43,168 nucleotides of DNA from UBA8337 sp963932545 (GTDB lineage Bacteria; Pseudomonadota; Alphaproteobacteria; RS24), in assembly GCA_963932545.1 (NCBI GenBank), contig CAWVRH010000017.1:1-43168 (forward strand). Direction: 5' to 3'. Both the position numbers and the translations under genes were made by a program. The notes under the pieces are model-generated. The model was given only the letters and a program-made list of their open reading frames with translations, did no database searches and was not told the origin of the DNA. Positions 39,905 to 43,168 of this stretch are shown piece by piece (the first letter of the stretch is position 1; each line of letters opens with the position of its first letter).

Positions 39905-41089
39905 ATGGAAAAAATTGCAAAATTCAACGCTGAAGATCCGTTCCTGCTCACCGAGCAGCTAACGCAAGAAGAACGCATGATATTCGACAGTGCGACCGCC
40001 TATGCGCGCGAAAAGCTGCTGCCCCGGGTCAATGATGCCTTTATCAATGAAACGGTTATGCCGGAGATTTTCGCCGAAATGGGCGAACAGGGTCTTTTGG
40101 GCGTCACCATCCAGCCAGAGTTTGGCGGGGCGGGCGCTTCCTACGTTTCTTATGGGCTGGTTAGCCGCGCGGTGGAAGCCGTGGATAGCGGCTATCGCTC
40201 CATGATGTCCGTGCAGTCGTCTTTGGTGATGCACCCGATAAATACGTTCGGCTCGCAGGCGCAGAAAGAGAAATATCTGCCTAAATTAGCCAGCGGCGAA
40301 TGGATTGGCTGCTTCGGCTTAACCGAGCCGGATGCGGGCTCCGACCCGGCCGGCATGCGCACCAATGCCAAACCCATCGATGGTGGCTTTTTGATGAATG
40401 GCTCCAAAACGTGGATTTCCAACGCACCGATTGCCGATGTTTTCGTCATTTGGGCTAAATCAGCCGCGCATGATGGCAAGATTAAAGGCTTTATTCTCGA
40501 AAAAGGCATGGCCGGATTAAGCGCGCCGAAAATCGAAGGCAAATTGTCTTTGCGCGCCTCCGTTACGGGCATGATTATGATGGAAGATGTTTTCGTTCCA
40601 GAAGAAAACATGCTGCCAGATGTAGAAGGTCTCAAAGGCCCATTTTCTTGCCTCAACCGGGCCCGTTACGGCATTAGCTGGGGCGCTATGGGCGCCGCGG
40701 AGTTCTGTTTCACGGCGGCTCGCGACTATGGCCTTGAGCGTCATCAGTTCAACAAACCTTTGGCTGCCAATCAGCTATACCAAAAGAAACTGGCCGATAT
40801 GCAAACCGAAATTGCGCTGGGCTATCAAGCCAGTCTGCGCGTCGGTCGGTTGATGGATGAGGGACGCTTTGCACCTGAAATGGTGTCGATTGTGAAACGC
40901 AATAATGTCGGCAAAGCCCTCGATATGGCGCGCCAAGCGCGCGACATGCATGGCGGCAATGGCATTGCGGGCGAGTATCATGTGATGCGCCATCTGATTA
41001 ATTTGGAAACCGTGAACACCTATGAAGGCACGCATGATGTGCATGCGCTGATTTTGGGTCGCGCCATCACGGGCATTGCGGCGTTTTAA
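39905..41089 (+). CDS. gcdH: Glutaryl-CoA dehydrogenase
   Basis: A 394-residue FAD acyl-CoA dehydrogenase oxidising and decarboxylating glutaryl-CoA to crotonyl-CoA in lysine, tryptophan and benzoyl-CoA breakdown. The full ACAD layout is visible: an N-terminal helical domain, GCFGLTEPDAGSDPAGM (FAD/substrate), the middle beta domain, and a C-terminal helical domain with DMHGGNGIAGEYHV. The catalytic Glu is in NTYEGTHDVHALILGRAITG, the wording typical of GcdH rather than short-chain ACADs. The Arg that recognises the distal carboxylate fits SVQSSLV-region variation but I did not verify it. The stop shares a TTAA palindrome with the facing globin gene. Confidence 0.93.
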   Translation: MEKIAKFNAEDPFLLTEQLTQEERMIFDSATAYAREKLLPRVNDAFINETVMPEIFAEMGEQGLLGVTIQPEFGGAGASYVSYGLVSRAVEAVDSGYRSMMSVQSSLVMHPINTFGSQAQKEKYLPKLASGEWIGCFGLTEPDAGSDPAGMRTNAKPIDGGFLMNGSKTWISNAPIADVFVIWAKSAAHDGKIKGFILEKGMAGLSAPKIEGKLSLRASVTGMIMMEDVFVPEENMLPDVEGLKGPFSCLNRARYGISWGAMGAAEFCFTAARDYGLERHQFNKPLAANQLYQKKLADMQTEIALGYQASLRVGRLMDEGRFAPEMVSIVKRNNVGKALDMARQARDMHGGNGIAGEYHVMRHLINLETVNTYEGTHDVHALILGRAITGIAAF

Positions 41090-41469
41090 ATCTGAGCGTT
41101 TCGCAAATCGTCTAGCATCGTGTTCCAGGCTTGGGCGTGCGCGCGCGTAAAGGCCTCGCCCAGAGATTCGGCAATGACATCGCGGGTGATATCAAAAAAC
41201 GTATGAAAAGCGTCTTCTACGTCATAGGTGATATGGCTCATTTGCGCCCCGACCACGCGATTGGCGGCCGCCGTGCGATCGTCTAAATAGGTGCTGATAA
41301 TCTCCAAAGTGGTGCGCATCATATTGCGCCGTAAGCCTTCATCGGTGTCGAGCAAAAACAGCCCTTCATAGTCGCTATCCATGGCATAAAGCTTGGCGTA
41401 AACCGCGTCATAGGGGTCGCCAAATTGGCTTGCGTAGAGGGAGAGGGTTTGTTCAATCAGCCTTGTCAT
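41086..41469 (-). CDS. Small single-domain globin-like haem protein
   Basis: A 127-residue all-helical protein that reads like a short bacterial globin. Aligning by eye to Vitreoscilla haemoglobin puts Tyr24 at B10 (VYAKLY), Phe38 at CD1 (EGLF, exactly 14 after B10), an Arg near E7 (R48) and His79 at the proximal F8 position (QMSHITYDV), followed by Tyr82. The E-helix (LRRNMMRTTLEIISTYLDD) and the H-helix region (AWNTMLDDLRN) also fit. B10 Tyr and F8 His support haem binding, with O2, NO or redox-sensing function unknown. It lacks an FAD/NAD reductase domain. Sits beside a peroxiredoxin, divergent. Confidence 0.72.
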   Translation of the reverse strand: MTRLIEQTLSLYASQFGDPYDAVYAKLYAMDSDYEGLFLLDTDEGLRRNMMRTTLEIISTYLDDRTAAANRVVGAQMSHITYDVEDAFHTFFDITRDVIAESLGEAFTRAHAQAWNTMLDDLRNAQI

Positions 41470-41513
41470 CGGGCAAGTTTACCGTGAGCCTTTCAGGCTG
41501 TGTAATATATTTG

Positions 41514-41562
41514 TTAGAACCATTCTAAGTTTCTTGACGCACGCTTGGGGACGTTCTATATC
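41514..41562 (+). promoter_or_regulatory. Promoter of the peroxiredoxin gene with an Irr-box-like operator
   Basis: TTGACG (41534-41539) and TATATC (41557-41562) are separated by exactly 17 bases, a good sigma-70-type promoter. Five bases upstream lies the palindrome TTAGAA-CCA-TTCTAA (41514-41528), close to the iron control element of alphaproteobacterial Irr (TTTAGAA-N3-TTCTAAA as I recall it). Its place just ahead of -35 would suit activation, or repression if the protein is large. Confidence 0.6.
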
Positions 41563-41613
41563 GGGCACTCAGTCTTTTGAAGGCCCTGATTCATTTTAAC
41601 GAAGGAAGAAAAC

Positions 41614-42135
41614 ATGATTGGTACCAAACTCCCACAAGTAACGTTTCAAACCCGCGTGCGCGACGAAAGCATCGGTGGCGACAACCCATTCCGCTGGCAG
41701 GAAATGACCACTAGCGATTATTTTGCAGGCAAACGCGTTGTCGTATTTTCGCTGCCTGGCGCTTTCACGCCGACATGCTCGACGTTCCAACTGCCTGATT
41801 TTGAAAAACTTTTCCCAGATTTCCAAGCCGCTGGCATTGATGCGATTTATTGCATCTCGGTCAATGACGCCTTCGTCATGAACGCTTGGGGAAAATCTCA
41901 GGGCGTTGAAAACGTAGGCCTCATCCCAGATGGTTCGGGCACATTCACCCGTCAAATGGGCATGTTGGTTGATAAAGACAATCTTGGTTTCGGCATGCGC
42001 AGCTGGCGTTATGGCGCAGTCGTAAAAGACGGCGTTGTAGAAAGCTGGCACGAAGAGCCAGGCTTTGAAGATAATTGCGGTAGCGACCCGTACGGCGAAA
42101 GCTCGCCGCAAACCATTCTCAAAGCGATTTCCTAA
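41614..42135 (+). CDS. Peroxiredoxin, Prx5/glutaredoxin-dependent type
   Basis: A 173-residue thiol peroxidase reducing H2O2 and organic peroxides. The peroxidatic Cys lies in the motif PGAFTPTCSTFQLP (about residues 49-62; the T-x-x-C order is typical of the family). The C-terminal block DNCGSDPYGESSP offers a second Cys, typical of glutathione/glutaredoxin-dependent members. GAAGGAAG precedes ATG 41614. A strong promoter and an Irr-box-like palindrome lie upstream and a terminator follows, so the gene is monocistronic. Confidence 0.94.
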   Translation: MIGTKLPQVTFQTRVRDESIGGDNPFRWQEMTTSDYFAGKRVVVFSLPGAFTPTCSTFQLPDFEKLFPDFQAAGIDAIYCISVNDAFVMNAWGKSQGVENVGLIPDGSGTFTRQMGMLVDKDNLGFGMRSWRYGAVVKDGVVESWHEEPGFEDNCGSDPYGESSPQTILKAIS

Positions 42136-42168
42136 GTTAGACTTAGGGTTAAGTTTTAAAGAAATTAT

Positions 42169-42200
42169 AAGCCGGCTCTCGCTTTCGCGGGGGCCGGTTT
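42169..42200 (+). terminator. Rho-independent terminator after the peroxiredoxin gene
   Basis: CCGGCTCTCGC pairs with GCGGGGGCCGG around TTTC, with two T-G wobbles, followed by TTT. It spans the end of the facing flavoprotein gene (stop at 42199) and could serve both directions. Confidence 0.8.
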
Positions 42201-43168
42201 ATTGCATCCAGCTTTTTGGTTTTATGGTTTCATCGGCCAGCGCACCCCTATCGATGGTCGCTTCGCCTTTGGCTGATTTTTCGATGAGTATGCGACCCGC
42301 CATAAACTCAGCCGGACGGTTGACGGCTGTGACGCCGGTCAATTGGTCGCCAGTGAAATAGAACCAAGCAAAACTATTGCTCGCATCATCCCCGCGCAAA
42401 ACCTTATGGTCAATCTGAACGGGCACGCCTGCAATTTGCAATTTCACGTCATATTGGTCGGACCAAAACCATGGCACTTGATGGTAAGGCTTGGGCGCGC
42501 CGCAAATGGCGGAGGCCACGGCTTTGCCTTGCTCAATGGCATTGGGCACGCTTTCAAGGCGCAAGCTGCGACCCAGCACATTATTGGGATGTTGGGTGCA
42601 ATCGCCAGCCGCATAAATATGCGCGTCGCAAGTTTGCCCCACTTCATTGACCACAATGCCATTATCGAGCGTTAGGCCTGCCGCTTCCGCCAGCTCGATA
42701 TTGGGTAGAATGCCAATGCCGGTAATCACAATATCGGCCTCAATCACGGAGCCATCGGCCATTTGAATGCCACTCACGCTTCTCTGGCCGCTCTCGCCGC
42801 TCTCGCCGCTCTCGCCGATAAACCCTTCGATGCGCGATTGGGTGATAATCGTCACGTCACGGGCTTTATGAATGCGGTCGTAAAACTCAGATATCTCGGG
42901 CTCGGCGACACGCGCCAGCAAACGCGGTGCGGCTTCTAGCACATGCACATGCAGCCCCATATCGGCCGCCACAGCCGCCGCCTCTAGTCCGATGTAACCG
43001 CCGCCAATAACCACGAGCTTTTTGCCCGCGATGAAATGCGGCTGCATCGCATCAATGTCGGCCATGCCGCGCAAATCAAAAATATTGCCCAAGCCTCGCC
43101 CGGGTAAATCTAGGCGGCGCGGGCGACTGCCGGTGGCGATAACCAAGTCGTCATAAGCCAAAATTTCG
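42199..43168 (-). CDS. FAD-dependent ferredoxin/rubredoxin reductase-type oxidoreductase, 5' end beyond the window
   Basis: The C-terminal about 323 residues of a flavoprotein disulfide-reductase-fold enzyme. The first visible codons read EILAYDDLVIATGSRPR, so translation continues beyond the window and the TTG at 43161 is internal. The NAD-binding GGGYIGLEAAAVAADMG motif, the second FAD motif IYAAGDC and the reductase C-terminal block VPWFWSDQYDVKLQIAG identify the BphA4/rubredoxin-reductase type, which passes electrons from NAD(P)H to a ferredoxin of oxygenases. The N-terminal FAD glycine motif is outside the window. A 9-bp in-frame repeat inserts GES repeats in a loop of the NAD domain. 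Confidence 0.9.
   Translation of the reverse strand, partial: EILAYDDLVIATGSRPRRLDLPGRGLGNIFDLRGMADIDAMQPHFIAGKKLVVIGGGYIGLEAAAVAADMGLHVHVLEAAPRLLARVAEPEISEFYDRIHKARDVTIITQSRIEGFIGESGESGESGQRSVSGIQMADGSVIEADIVITGIGILPNIELAEAAGLTLDNGIVVNEVGQTCDAHIYAAGDCTQHPNNVLGRSLRLESVPNAIEQGKAVASAICGAPKPYHQVPWFWSDQYDVKLQIAGVPVQIDHKVLRGDDASNSFAWFYFTGDQLTGVTAVNRPAEFMAGRILIEKSAKGEATIDRGALADETIKPKSWMQ
42782..42817. repeat. In-frame 9-bp tandem repeat (4 units) inside the flavoprotein gene
   Basis: CTCTGGCCG followed by three exact CTCTCGCCG units (42782-42817). On the coding strand these give Gly-Glu-Ser repeats ending in Gly-Gln-Arg. The unit length keeps the reading frame. Confidence 0.92.

Overview
The window is a gene-dense, moderate-GC stretch of an alphaproteobacterial chromosome. 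The assignment rests on MipZ with a J-domain partner, DUF1489, DUF3572, DUF983, DUF482 (FemAB-like), a DinB with an N-terminal zinc finger, a TopA with a lysine/alanine-rich tail, and the run gatCAB | ruvX | pyrB-pyrC-plsY-dprA-topA-rnr-DUF983-NUDIX-rpmG, a familiar order in this class (recalled, not searched). The lineage below class level cannot be read from the sequence.

Layout. (1) Bases 1-330 have no gene. They hold the end of what looks like an integrated element, closed by the 3' half of a tRNA-Leu gene (about 220-275) whose 5' half is missing, so this is probably an attachment site with the element lying to the left of the window. (2) 331-5847: a small membrane protein, a GPH-type sugar/cation symporter with a 57-codon ORF behind it, a MAPEG protein, the Mg2+ channel MgtE, an exported Kelch protein and DUF1489. 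(3) 5855-8902, minus strand: SDR, aldehyde dehydrogenase and panC, tightly coupled. (4) 9020-10335: mipZ and a membrane J-domain protein (cell division). (5) A D,D-carboxypeptidase with a SPOR domain, then divergent clpS-clpA (N-end-rule proteolysis). (6) 14359-31801: a long, almost continuous minus-strand run. It reads, in transcription order, ruvX, a subtilase lipoprotein with a small outer-membrane-like protein, pyrB-pyrC, plsY, dprA, topA, rnr, DUF983, NUDIX, rpmG, DUF3572, HAD, dinB, RidA, FemAB-like and HIT. (7) 31926-35168: gatC-gatA-gatB. (8) 35165-41089: a serine hydrolase, two crotonases, a coniferyl-aldehyde-type dehydrogenase and glutaryl-CoA dehydrogenase, suggesting aromatic/acyl-CoA catabolism. 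(9) 41086-43168: a small globin, a peroxiredoxin with a clear promoter and an Irr-box-like palindrome, and a ferredoxin-reductase-type flavoprotein that runs off the window end.

Most of the window is housekeeping. The points worth attention are the tRNA-Leu attachment site, the S8 lipoprotein/outer-membrane-like gene pair inserted between pyrB and ruvX, a PyrC that lacks the dihydroorotase metal ligands, an unannotated-looking globin, the palindrome upstream of the peroxiredoxin promoter, the absence of divK-pleD between DUF3572 and rpmG, and short in-frame tandem repeats in enzyme loops. I found no clearly novel multi-gene defence or mobile system; the best candidate for an undescribed unit is the subtilase/outer-membrane-like pair.
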